NCBI GenBank assembly: GCA_017656295.1
Contig: JACDOC010000011.1
Span: 1 to 64,000 of the forward strand
Length of the DNA stretch: 64,000 nt
From: Bacillus sp. (in: firmicutes)
Lineage (GTDB): Bacteria > Bacillota > Bacilli > Bacillales > JACDOC01
Direction: 5' to 3'
The notes beneath the pieces were generated by a model, which was given only the letters and a program-made list of their open reading frames with translations, did no database searches and had not been told where the DNA came from. Of this stretch, positions 44,922 through 52,520 are shown in pieces. How positions within the stretch are numbered: position 1 is the first letter of the stretch; each line of letters begins with the position of its first letter. A program made the position numbers and the translations under genes.

Positions 44922-46319
44922 CTATCGTATAATGGCCCTCTTAAACTGTTTAAAAGTGTCTTCTACCATCACACGATGAGGTAATTTTAAAAGAATCACT
45001 GCATCTGAATGGAGAAAGGATTTTACTGTTTCATAGACGTCCTTACCGTCCGTACAAAAATGCACATTGTTGGTGTTCATTCCTTGTTGCATTGCTACCC
45101 GACCAATTTCCTTTGCTTCATCTCCAACGATGATTAAGTGGTCTACGTTCGTGTTTACCACTTTCTCCCCCATTCGTGCATATTGTTCCATCGCATACTT
45201 TTGGTTTCCTAACTGTGGCATATATCCTAAAATGGCGATTTTTATTTTTGTACCGGATATGTCTTTAAGTACTTCAAGTGCTTCAGCCATCGATAATGGT
45301 GTTACGTTCCAAGTATCGTCAATAATGGTTACTCCACCAACCCCTTTTTGGATTTCTAAATGTTCCTTCATGTGTTCAAATGTAGCTAATCGTTCACAAC
45401 ATTCAGCAATTTCTATTCCTGCACTGGATGCAGCAGCAATCGAAGCTAAGGCATTGTACACATTCGATTTTCCATAACCAGGCACCAACACTTCATACTC
45501 GTTTTCTTGGTGCGTAAGGGTAAACTTCATGCCTTCATCTGTGTAACGGACATGATTAGCTTTAAAATGACATCCTTCACTCATACCAAAATAAATGACA
45601 TGGTTAAAATCACTTATATCTACTACTTTTTTGATGTTCGGGTCATCGCCATTTAAAATGATGATCCCCGTCTTTTTATCAAGTCCTGTGAGAATTTCTG
45701 CTTTCGCTTTCATATACGCATCAGGGGTTTTGCAATCCTTTAAGTGGTACACATCAATATTTAGCAAAACACGAATCGGCGGCTGGAAATATTGAATCGT
45801 ATTGGCTAAATATCCTGGCGATGCTACCGGCATTTCAAACACGGCTGCTTCCGTTTGGTCATCAATCCCCAGCAAATACTTTAAATTAAGGGACCTTTGA
45901 TTATTACTTAGATAGGTAGAGTGGACGTGATAATACTTTCTTAAAATATGTTTGACCATCTGTTTCGTCGTTGTTTTTCCACACGTACCGGTGATACCGA
46001 TGATTGGAATATCGAACAGGTTTCGATAGTAAGTTACAAATTTCCAGTATGCATCCTCTATATGCTCCACTTGAATCAAAATACAATGGTTTTTTACTTT
46101 TCTAAAAGCATCTGGTTCGTCGGTAACTACCGTAACCGGTTGATACTTTTTAAACAATTGTTTATCGATTTTCATATCGTTGTAACGGTAGAATAACAAG
46201 GTATGGTCCTTTATTTTTTTCGGACGATACGTAACATGTTCGATGAGTGGATTTCCTGACCCATGTGTCACATTTCCGTCAATGACGTTCACAATTTCTT
46301 GGAGATATAATGGTTTCAT
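44922..46319 (-). CDS. MurF-like Mur ligase, second copy
   Basis: A 465-aa ATP-dependent amide ligase of the Mur family. It has a short MurF-like N-terminal substrate domain, a central domain with P-loop [12 protein letters not shown] (108-119), [18 protein letters not shown] (normally TNI-x-x-H) and a C-terminal domain with [18 protein letters not shown]. The invariant Asn-Gly of GSNGKTTTK in true MurF is Cys-Gly here. Near-duplicate of the gene before it. AAAGGGGGG precedes the ATG. The acceptor is unlikely to be ordinary UDP-MurNAc-tripeptide, as two copies sit with phosphonate genes. Confidence 0.85.
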   Translation of the reverse strand: MKPLYLQEIVNVIDGNVTHGSGNPLIEHVTYRPKKIKDHTLLFYRYNDMKIDKQLFKKYQPVTVVTDEPDAFRKVKNHCILIQVEHIEDAYWKFVTYYRNLFDIPIIGITGTCGKTTTKQMVKHILRKYYHVHSTYLSNNQRSLNLKYLLGIDDQTEAAVFEMPVASPGYLANTIQYFQPPIRVLLNIDVYHLKDCKTPDAYMKAKAEILTGLDKKTGIIILNGDDPNIKKVVDISDFNHVIYFGMSEGCHFKANHVRYTDEGMKFTLTHQENEYEVLVPGYGKSNVYNALASIAAASSAGIEIAECCERLATFEHMKEHLEIQKGVGGVTIIDDTWNVTPLSMAEALEVLKDISGTKIKIAILGYMPQLGNQKYAMEQYARMGEKVVNTNVDHLIIVGDEAKEIGRVAMQQGMNTNNVHFCTDGKDVYETVKSFLHSDAVILLKLPHRVMVEDTFKQFKRAIIR

Positions 46320-46332
46320 AGAATCCCCCCTT

Positions 46333-47733
46333 TCATGACTCGATGATCGTACTTTTTAATTGTTTAAAAGAGTCTTGAACCATGACTCGATGAGGAATTT
46401 TTAACAAGACGATTGTTTCGTTACTTAATAAAGGTTCTAATATATTCAAAATGTCTGTTCCATCCTCCGCAAAATAAACATTGTTTGGATTCATGCCACA
46501 TTTAAGAGCTTCCTTCGCAATTTCCTTCGCTTCTTCTCCAACAACAATCAAATAATCTACATTCGATTCCATTACTTTTCTTCCAATTCGTTCATACTCA
46601 TTTTTTGCGTATTCCCCTTCTCCTAACTGTGGCATATACCCTAATAAAGCGATTTTCTTTTTTGTATCAGCTACCTCCTTCAACACTTGTAGCGCTGTTT
46701 CCATCGATAGTGGAGTGACGTTCCATGTATCATCGATGATGGTACTCCCATTGATTCCCTCTCGAAATTCCAAATGTTCCATGACTGGTTGAAAGGATGC
46801 AAGTCGTTCACACGCTTCCTTGATTTCCACTCCTGCACTACATGTGGCCGCAATAGAAGCGAGCGCATTGTATACATTATGCTTGCCGTATCCAGGGACA
46901 TACACTGAATACGTCTGATGTTGATGATGCAACGTAAATTTCATCCCTTTTTTCTCATAAGACACATCAGTCGCTTGAAAATGACAACCATCCCTCATGC
47001 CGAAATAAACAATGTTATTTTGGATATGGCTGATATCAATTTGACGAATGTTCTCATCATCTGCATTTAAAATCAACGTATTGTAATTTGGATCGAAATC
47101 ATGCAGTAATTCTGCTTTTGCTTTTAAATAACGTTCAGGTGTTTCACATCCAACTAAATGATAGACATCAATATTTAACAAGACGCGAATTTGAGGTCGA
47201 AAATATTGAAGATAAAATAAAATATCTCCTGGTCGGTCGACCCCCATTTCAATAACTGCCGCCCCCGTATCCTCATCGATTCCTAATAAATAGCGATGAT
47301 TTCTATGGCCACCATTAAAGCTCTTATACGTGGATTGCACTTTATATCTTTTTTTAAGGATGTGGGTAATCATTTCCTTTGTCGTCGTTTTCCCGCATGT
47401 CCCCGTGATTCCAATAATCGGAATATCAAAAAGGTTCCGATAATAATCAATAAAATTCCAGTACGTTTCGTCGATATTATCTACTTGGACCACTATTACT
47501 TTTTCTCCTAGATGGGTAAAATGATGCGGTTTTTCCGTCATGACCACCACTTCGTTATACTTTTTAAAGAGCTTGGAATCAACTTTCCTTTTTGTATATA
47601 AATCAATGAGCAATGTATGATGACCGATTTTATATCGCTTTGTCACCACATTCTTAATGAGCGGATTTCCTTTCCCTTGGACGAATACTCCCCCAGTTTG
47701 TGCCACTATCTCGTTCAAAGTAAGCCATTTCAC
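46333..47733 (-). CDS. MurF-like Mur ligase, first copy
   Basis: A 466-aa paralogue of the downstream ligase, collinear throughout, with the same P-loop [12 protein letters not shown] at 108-119 and [32 protein letters not shown] replaces the variant [14 protein letters not shown] of its twin, so this copy is closer to the MurF consensus (E-x-G-x-x-x-P-G-x-I). The start is a GTG after GGGGGA. It is the first gene of the block, 13 bp before its twin. The reaction should be ATP-dependent joining of an amino compound to a carboxylate; substrates unknown. Confidence 0.85.
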   Translation of the reverse strand: MKWLTLNEIVAQTGGVFVQGKGNPLIKNVVTKRYKIGHHTLLIDLYTKRKVDSKLFKKYNEVVVMTEKPHHFTHLGEKVIVVQVDNIDETYWNFIDYYRNLFDIPIIGITGTCGKTTTKEMITHILKKRYKVQSTYKSFNGGHRNHRYLLGIDEDTGAAVIEMGVDRPGDILFYLQYFRPQIRVLLNIDVYHLVGCETPERYLKAKAELLHDFDPNYNTLILNADDENIRQIDISHIQNNIVYFGMRDGCHFQATDVSYEKKGMKFTLHHQHQTYSVYVPGYGKHNVYNALASIAATCSAGVEIKEACERLASFQPVMEHLEFREGINGSTIIDDTWNVTPLSMETALQVLKEVADTKKKIALLGYMPQLGEGEYAKNEYERIGRKVMESNVDYLIVVGEEAKEIAKEALKCGMNPNNVYFAEDGTDILNILEPLLSNETIVLLKIPHRVMVQDSFKQLKSTIIES

Positions 47734-47767
47734 ATCGATTCCCCCGCTTCCCCTTCTAGGTATTAGT

Positions 47768-47796
47768 TATTGTATACATCTAATTTGGTTGCTGTT
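47768..47796 (-). promoter_or_regulatory. SigK-like promoter match before the Mur-ligase/phosphonate genes
   Basis: Minus strand: AACA (47793-47796) fits the SigK -35 mACm, spacer 16 nt, and TATACAATA (47768-47776) fits CATANNNTA except for the first base. It lies 35 bp before the first gene. SigE-like reading is also possible. Confidence 0.35.
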
Positions 47797-48310
47797 ATAG
47801 ATGGACAACCAATTTTTTTCAGGAAATGATGTGTCAGTCTCACTTGAAGATTTTTTTAATAGTCATCAATGATTGAAATGGTCATAATCCAAAAAATACA
47901 TAAGGGAGCTACAGAACGATTAAGTCCACCGTGAATACTATTTAGGGGCGTTTTACGGCCTAACGCATGACGGCTAACCGATGATTGGCACATACGAAGA
48001 GTTCCCAAACTTTTTTTCTTATATGCCTATGGAGATTACGGGCTTGTTTTTAGTATGTCATGGCCTAAATATTGCGGGACGTCATGACAAAAGGATCATA
48101 TCCAGCATTCAACTTGTATCTGCGCATTTCAAGCGTAACTTTAAGAAGTATCAAGCATAAGAGTGTTGATATTTCTATTTATTTTATATTGGATATTGCC
48201 CGATTTCAGGGTAGAAAGTGTACGGAGCATACCGAACGAGCTTATATTTTCATGAAACGTTCTTGGATATGGTAAACTATATTTCACAATAAGCTGAAGG
48301 GGGAAAAACA
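47797..48310. other. Intergenic region between the phosphonate block and msrAB
   Basis: About 510 bp separating divergent genes. No convincing coding frame, RNA motif or inverted repeat was found. The msrAB ribosome site (AAGGGGG) is at its right end; a promoter was not clearly identified. Confidence 0.4.
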
Positions 48311-49264
48311 ATGGCGCATCAATTAGCAACGTTTGCCGGAGGATGCTTTTGGTGTATGGTCGAACCTTTTGAGGAAAAACCAGGAATTATTTCCGTCATT
48401 TCCGGATATTCCGGTGGATGGAAAGAAAATCCGACGTATAAAGAAGTATGCAGCGGTACAACCGGCCATTACGAAGTTGTACAAATTACGTATGACCCAG
48501 AATTAATTAGCTATGAAACGTTATTAGACATTTATTGGAAAAGTATTGACCCAACCGATGAAGGAGGCCAATTTAACGACCGTGGCCAATCCTATCAAAC
48601 CGCTATATTTTATCATACGGAAGAACAACGTATAGCTGCTGAAAAATCAAAGAAGCATCTTGAAGAACACAGCCCGTTTAATAAACCAATTGTCACGAAA
48701 ATATTACCGGCAAAACCATTCTATCCAGCGGAAGAATATCATCAAAACTTTCATAAGAAAAACCCATTTCGTTATGCTCTTTACAAAAAAGGTTCGGGCC
48801 GCGAAGACTATTTAAAAAAACATTGGGAAGATCAAAAGAAAAAAGAAGAGTTAAAAAAGAGATTAACACCGATGCAATACGAAGTCACCCAAAATAATGG
48901 AACGGAACCACCATTCCAAAACGAATATTGGGACCATTTTGAAGAAGGCATTTACGTCGATGTCGTCACTGGGTACCCGCTCTTTAGCTCCAAAGATAAG
49001 TTTGACTCTGGTTGTGGTTGGCCGAGCTTCTCGAAACCAATTCTTAAAGGGGCGATAGAAGAAAAAATTGACTTAAGCCACGGAATGGTACGCACGGAAG
49101 TCCGAAGTAAAGATTCTGACAGCCATCTTGGTCACGTCTTCAATGACGGCCCAAAAGAACTTGGTGGACTCCGTTACTGCATTAATTCTGCCGCCCTTCG
49201 TTTTATCCCAAAAGAGAAGATGGAAGAAGAAGGATATGGAGATTATTTGATTTTGTTTAAGTAA
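48311..49264 (+). CDS. msrAB: Bifunctional peptide-methionine sulfoxide reductase MsrAB
   Basis: A 317-aa fusion repairing oxidised methionine. The N-terminal MsrA domain (1-150, S-epimer) has the catalytic motif [11 protein letters not shown]; the C-terminal MsrB domain (about 175-317, R-epimer) has [12 protein letters not shown] and the catalytic [11 protein letters not shown]. The two CxxC zinc motifs of many MsrB proteins are absent (GYPLF stands in place of the first), so this is a zinc-free MsrB. No signal peptide, so cytoplasmic. AAGGGGG lies 8 bp before the ATG. Confidence 0.95.
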   Translation: MAHQLATFAGGCFWCMVEPFEEKPGIISVISGYSGGWKENPTYKEVCSGTTGHYEVVQITYDPELISYETLLDIYWKSIDPTDEGGQFNDRGQSYQTAIFYHTEEQRIAAEKSKKHLEEHSPFNKPIVTKILPAKPFYPAEEYHQNFHKKNPFRYALYKKGSGREDYLKKHWEDQKKKEELKKRLTPMQYEVTQNNGTEPPFQNEYWDHFEEGIYVDVVTGYPLFSSKDKFDSGCGWPSFSKPILKGAIEEKIDLSHGMVRTEVRSKDSDSHLGHVFNDGPKELGGLRYCINSAALRFIPKEKMEEEGYGDYLILFK

Positions 49265-49530
49265 TAAAAATGGGAAGTCTTAACGGAGACTTCCCATTTG
49301 CCATACCTTTTCTTAATCCAAAACTTCAATACCCCATTGTCTTCTTCATGTTTTAATAATTCATGACCAGTTGATTGTGCCCAGGCGGTTAAATCGTTCT
49401 TCGCACCATGATCCGTTGTGTGAACTTCAAGCACTTCCCCTGATTTTAGTTCATCCATCGCTTTTTTCGTTCTAACAATTGGCATCGGACAAGCTAACCC
49501 TTTCGCATCTACTACTTTTGTTACTTCCAT
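49243..49530 (-). CDS. TusA-family sulfur carrier with read-through C-terminus
   Basis: A 95-aa TusA-like protein with the sulfur-carrier motif [15 protein letters not shown] near the N-terminus and the usual beta-alpha-beta-alpha-beta-beta fold to FWIKK (about residue 77). An extra 18 residues are encoded across the terminator hairpin and into the 3' end of msrAB. GGAGG precedes the ATG at 49530. TusA proteins pass persulfide sulfur between rhodanese/DsrE-type partners, encoded just upstream. Confidence 0.85.
   Translation of the reverse strand: MEVTKVVDAKGLACPMPIVRTKKAMDELKSGEVLEVHTTDHGAKNDLTAWAQSTGHELLKHEEDNGVLKFWIKKRYGKWEVSVKTSHFYYLNKIK
49267..49299 (+). terminator. Terminator of msrAB, inside tusA
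   Basis: AAATGGGAAGTCT-TAACGG-AGACTTCCCATTT. On the other strand the hairpin is coding for the tusA C-terminus. Confidence 0.85.
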
Positions 49531-49793
49531 CTTAATAACCTCCATTTATTCGTTTTATTGAACCGCACAGCGATTCGGCCAATTTCCATTTCACGTTGCT
49601 TATCTTCGTCTGGATTCAATTTTTCCATGTTCGTTTGTGGTAGAAATTAGATTGAGGTGGTAAATTTTCCGTTACGGTCTTTCTAAATTCTTGTTCATCA
49701 AGAATAGTGAGTCCGTGATTTTTTTTGGAAATCACGAGCTAACTCCCATTCCCCCTAACGTATAATTAGTTGCAAAAAATTTCTAATCGTTAT

Positions 49794-50369
49794 TTAACGA
49801 TTGATTCCACTTGTCATTCCTGTCCATTGGCTCATACCTGGAACGACATTGTACACTTTTGTAAATCCATGCTCTGTTAACTTTTGAGCGGCTAAATCGC
49901 TACGGTTCCCAGTCCGACAAACTATATAAATTTCATCATCTTTGTTTAATTCATGTACACGCTGCTCTAATTCACCCAAAGGAATGGAAATTGCGTTTGG
50001 AATATGATTAAAAGCATACTCAGCAGCCTCTCGAACATCGAGAACAACGATTGTTTCGTTCGCTTCCAGTTTCTTTTCCAGTTCCTCATTAGTAATCACG
50101 TTTGGGTACTTTCTTTCGATCGTTTCTTCATTGGAAGACTTTCTTAAATAATGTTTTAACACCTCTCCATCTTCCACCGTCCCTAAATATTGATGACCAG
50201 TACTCTCTGCCCATACTTTTATATCTACTTTGGATCCTTTATCAGTTGCTTGAACTTCCAACACTTGACCTGCCTCTAATTCATTTATCGCTTTTTTTGT
50301 TTTTACAATCGGCATGGGACATGCTAAACCTTTCGCATCAACCGTTACATTTGCTTTTAAGTTTTTCAT
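49794..50369 (-). CDS. TusA-rhodanese fusion sulfurtransferase (CstA-like)
   Basis: A 191-aa fusion. Residues 5-78 form a TusA domain with [15 protein letters not shown]; residues 95-190 form a rhodanese domain with the active-site loop VCRTGNRSD. Such fusions handle hydropersulfides, as in the N-terminal parts of Staphylococcus CstA. GGAGG lies nine bases before the ATG at 50369. A TACC-N6-GGTA palindrome lies 24 bp before the start codon, typical for CsoR/CstR repression, so expression probably rises with sulfide or persulfide stress. Confidence 0.87.
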   Translation of the reverse strand: MKNLKANVTVDAKGLACPMPIVKTKKAINELEAGQVLEVQATDKGSKVDIKVWAESTGHQYLGTVEDGEVLKHYLRKSSNEETIERKYPNVITNEELEKKLEANETIVVLDVREAAEYAFNHIPNAISIPLGELEQRVHELNKDDEIYIVCRTGNRSDLAAQKLTEHGFTKVYNVVPGMSQWTGMTSGINR

Positions 50370-50392
50370 TAAATTATACCTCCTAACCACTT

Positions 50393-50406
50393 TACCTTAT
50401 AGGGTA
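50393..50406 (-). promoter_or_regulatory. CsoR/CstR-type operator, site 1
   Basis: TACC-TTATAG-GGTA, upstream of the TusA-rhodanese gene. Same TACC-N6-GGTA form as three other sites in this region. Confidence 0.6.
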
Positions 50407-50431
50407 TTTATTACCTTAAAAATTTTTTCCA

Positions 50432-50911
50432 TTAGATAAATAAGTTGACTTGACCTTCTTCTGCATCAGCTAAGTAGGCCGCTACCCCTGCATATTCAAT
50501 GCCATCTAACAGTTCCTCTTTTTTTAAACCAAGTAAATCCATCGTCATGGTGCAAGCGACTAGCTTAACCCCTTGTTCTTGGGCCAATTCGATTAATTGT
50601 GGTAATGGCATCGCATTATGTTTTTTCATAATACTTTTAATCATTTTCGGACCAAATCCTGCAAAATTCATTTTGGATAGACCCATTTGATTGGCCCCTC
50701 TTGGCATAAGTTTAGCAAACATTTTTTCGATAAATCCTTTCTTAACTGATACAGCTTCGTCTTTCCGTAACGCGTTAAGTCCCCAAAACGTATGGAAAAT
50801 CGTAACATCGTGATCATACGCCGCTGCTCCATTAGCGATAATATAAGCTGCCATCGCTTTATCGTAATCACCACTAAATAAAATAATGTTTGTTTTTTTC
50901 TTTTCTGACAT
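50432..50911 (-). CDS. DsrE/DsrF/DsrH-like sulfur-carrier protein
   Basis: A 159-aa cytoplasmic protein of the DsrE-like family (DrsE/YchN fold). It starts with the fold-typical NIILFSGDYDKAMAAYIIANGAA, and has HTFWGLNAL and VACTMTMDLLG, in which the conserved Cys probably carries persulfide. AAGGAGGG precedes the ATG. It lies 60 bp upstream of the TusA-rhodanese gene and has two TACC-N6-GGTA sites in front. It likely works with those partners in sulfur trafficking. Confidence 0.85.
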   Translation of the reverse strand: MSEKKKTNIILFSGDYDKAMAAYIIANGAAAYDHDVTIFHTFWGLNALRKDEAVSVKKGFIEKMFAKLMPRGANQMGLSKMNFAGFGPKMIKSIMKKHNAMPLPQLIELAQEQGVKLVACTMTMDLLGLKKEELLDGIEYAGVAAYLADAEEGQVNLFI

Positions 50912-50930
50912 TGTTTAATCCCTCCTTAAT

Positions 50931-50944
50931 TACCTATATAGGTA
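50931..50944 (-). promoter_or_regulatory. CsoR/CstR-type operator, site 2
   Basis: TACC-TATATA-GGTA, a perfect palindrome 20 bp before the DsrE-like start codon. Confidence 0.65.
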
Positions 50945-50994
50945 TATATTGTTTTAAAAAATTTATTCTAATTGAAAGGATTGATTTTTATAAT

Positions 50995-51008
50995 TACCCC
51001 CATGGGTA
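50995..51008. promoter_or_regulatory. CsoR/CstR-type operator, site 3
   Basis: TACC-CCCATG-GGTA, matching the GC-centred CsoR-family form TACCC-N4-GGGTA. It lies between the divergent DsrE-like and lipoprotein genes. Confidence 0.7.
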
Positions 51009-51126
51009 TATTACAGGAATAAAACAATAGTGTCAACTCATTTTTTCCCTAAATTTGAGATATAAATGAAACATATTATTCAATTTGTCGTCTATACCAT
51101 TAAAAAGGAGTAAGGGAAGTATAAAA

Positions 51127-51606
51127 ATGAAATTATTTTCAACATTTATTTTCTCTATATTTTTTCTGACTGCATGTATGAATGGAATTAATCCAAAAGA
51201 ACATGTAGGGGAAATATATCGTCTGGCCTTAGACGAAATGATGGGAAAAGATACAGCATTAAATAGCCATATGAAATACATCGCTATTGATTTGGGTAAT
51301 TTCGTTGAATTGAACGAACAAGATAAGAAAGAAATATTCCGTTTTTTCGAAAAAAAGTACAAAGTTAAGGTTATGGAAGCTTCATTTGCAGAACTGAAAG
51401 AAAAAGGTTTATATAATCCAGATACAATGGTCTTGGATGGTGTGCTTCTAAAACTTGATAAGGTTTCTTTTAAATTTAACAAAAATATCTTATTTGAAGG
51501 TTCCAAGTATCGTTCTGGAACTGGTGCCATCGGTATAGAAATTACTGTTTATTATAAAGATGGAAAATGGCAAATTAAAGAATCTGAAATGACTTGGATT
51601 AGCTAG
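51127..51606 (+). CDS. Small lipoprotein of unknown function
   Basis: A 159-aa predicted lipoprotein. The signal peptide ends in the lipobox LTAC (Cys17), so it should be anchored on the outer face of the membrane. The mature part alternates helices (EIYRLALDEMM, KEIFRFFEKKYKVKVM) and strands and ends in a YYKDGKWQIKESEMTW motif common in Bacillus peptide-binding-like lipoproteins. No specific family recognised. The start at 51127 has AAGGGAAG upstream. It is divergent from the sulfurtransfer genes. Confidence 0.78.
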   Translation: MKLFSTFIFSIFFLTACMNGINPKEHVGEIYRLALDEMMGKDTALNSHMKYIAIDLGNFVELNEQDKKEIFRFFEKKYKVKVMEASFAELKEKGLYNPDTMVLDGVLLKLDKVSFKFNKNILFEGSKYRSGTGAIGIEITVYYKDGKWQIKESEMTWIS

Positions 51607-51631
51607 ATTTTTTTATTATTTACAAAAATAG

Positions 51632-51657
51632 AAAAGAGGTGATTTTTTCACCTTTTT
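51632..51657. terminator. Terminator between the lipoprotein and the rhodanese-like gene
   Basis: AGGTGA-TTTTT-TCACCT flanked by A- and T-tracts, between convergent genes. Confidence 0.75.
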
Positions 51658-51664
51658 CGCTATG

Positions 51665-52015
51665 TTAAGCCGCTTTGTGCTGACACTGACCATTTGTTAG
51701 CGTGTAACCCATAACGTGGAAACCTTTTTTTCGAAGGGTTCGGATACTAAGATTTTTTTCTATATGGTTGGCAGCCACGATATACACTTTGTTTTGAGAT
51801 AATTGCTGACTGCTTCTTTCTAAGTAAGCAATTGGAATATTAATCGCTCCGTGTACGGGATCTTTGTATGACTCATGAAAATCGCGAACATCTAAAATGA
51901 TTGAATTACCTTGCGAATGAAAAGATTGTACACAAGGAACGCCCCACACGGGAACGTATCTTTTATACATCAACATAGCCATTAAACTAATGAACAAACT
52001 CAAAACAAGAATCAT
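51665..52015 (-). CDS. Membrane-anchored rhodanese-like protein lacking the catalytic Cys
   Basis: A 116-aa protein: one N-terminal membrane helix (2-19) and a short rhodanese domain (IILDVRDFHESYKDPVHGAINIP). The active-site loop that normally reads CRxGxRS is replaced by AANHIEKNLS, so sulfur transfer at the usual site is not possible. GGGGAGG precedes the ATG. A TACC-N6-GGTA operator 63 bp upstream puts it in the same likely regulon as the other sulfur genes. Confidence 0.8.
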   Translation of the reverse strand: MILVLSLFISLMAMLMYKRYVPVWGVPCVQSFHSQGNSIILDVRDFHESYKDPVHGAINIPIAYLERSSQQLSQNKVYIVAANHIEKNLSIRTLRKKGFHVMGYTLTNGQCQHKAA

Positions 52016-52077
52016 CCTGTTAAAACCTCCCCAGATAAGTTACCATAATTGGAACTTCACTGACAAGGAATATGATA

Positions 52078-52091
52078 TACCCTATTCGGTA
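52078..52091 (-). promoter_or_regulatory. CsoR/CstR-type operator, site 4
   Basis: TACC-CTATTC-GGTA, 63 bp before the start codon of the membrane rhodanese-like gene. Confidence 0.6.
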
Positions 52092-52232
52092 TAATAGCAA
52101 CAAAAATTCACGTATTTGTATTCACTTTCTTTTGATTAATCATTTGGTACATAAAAAGATGTAGAATGTTAATGTTTAATATCTTGTTAAAGATGTTTCC
52201 GTGCATCTTCCCTAAATCAATCCATTTTTAAT

Positions 52233-52426
52233 AAAGGCTATTTTATATCATTGTGATTTTTATCAAGTTATTCACATGAAGCGAAAGGCGGCGACTCCGG
52301 CGGAAACAAGAAGCCGCAAGACCCTTACTTGAGCGTAGCGAGGGAAGCGGCTTGCGGCTTGCCCGCGGAAGGTGTCCGCCACAAGCGAAATGTATAAATA
52401 TTAACATTATCGTTTAAAAGAGCCTT
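52233..52426. repeat. MITE-like dispersed repeat, copy 2
   Basis: Second copy of the element at 5503-5692, in the same orientation on the + strand and mostly identical through the core. The ends are clear here: AAGGCTATTTTA at the left pairs with the complement of AAGGCTCTTTTA at the right, followed by AT-rich inner arms. The nested GC stems of copy 1 are preserved, including AAGCCGC/GCGGCTT. No coding capacity. Confidence 0.75.
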
Positions 52427-52431
52427 AATAA

Positions 52432-52487
52432 AAAAAGCTAATGGTATACAAATTAATCATGGAGCATTTGTATACCAAAAGCTTTTT
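52432..52487 (-). terminator. Terminator of the 2-oxoacid dehydrogenase operon
   Basis: TTTGGTATACAAA and its near complement, with outer AAAAAGCT/AGCTTTTT arms and a T-run, just after the lpd stop. Confidence 0.75.
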
Positions 52488-52520
52488 AATCGAGAGCATT
52501 TTATAAGAAATGCATAGGTA

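Noticed and set aside
47797-48310. Possible decayed transposase before msrAB
   Set aside because: No frame longer than about 65 codons and no inverted repeats or recognisable transposase motif.
50102-50386. 94-residue plus-strand frame opposite the TusA-rhodanese gene
   Set aside because: Leu/Ser-rich antisense frame without a ribosome site; the minus-strand gene has complete domains.
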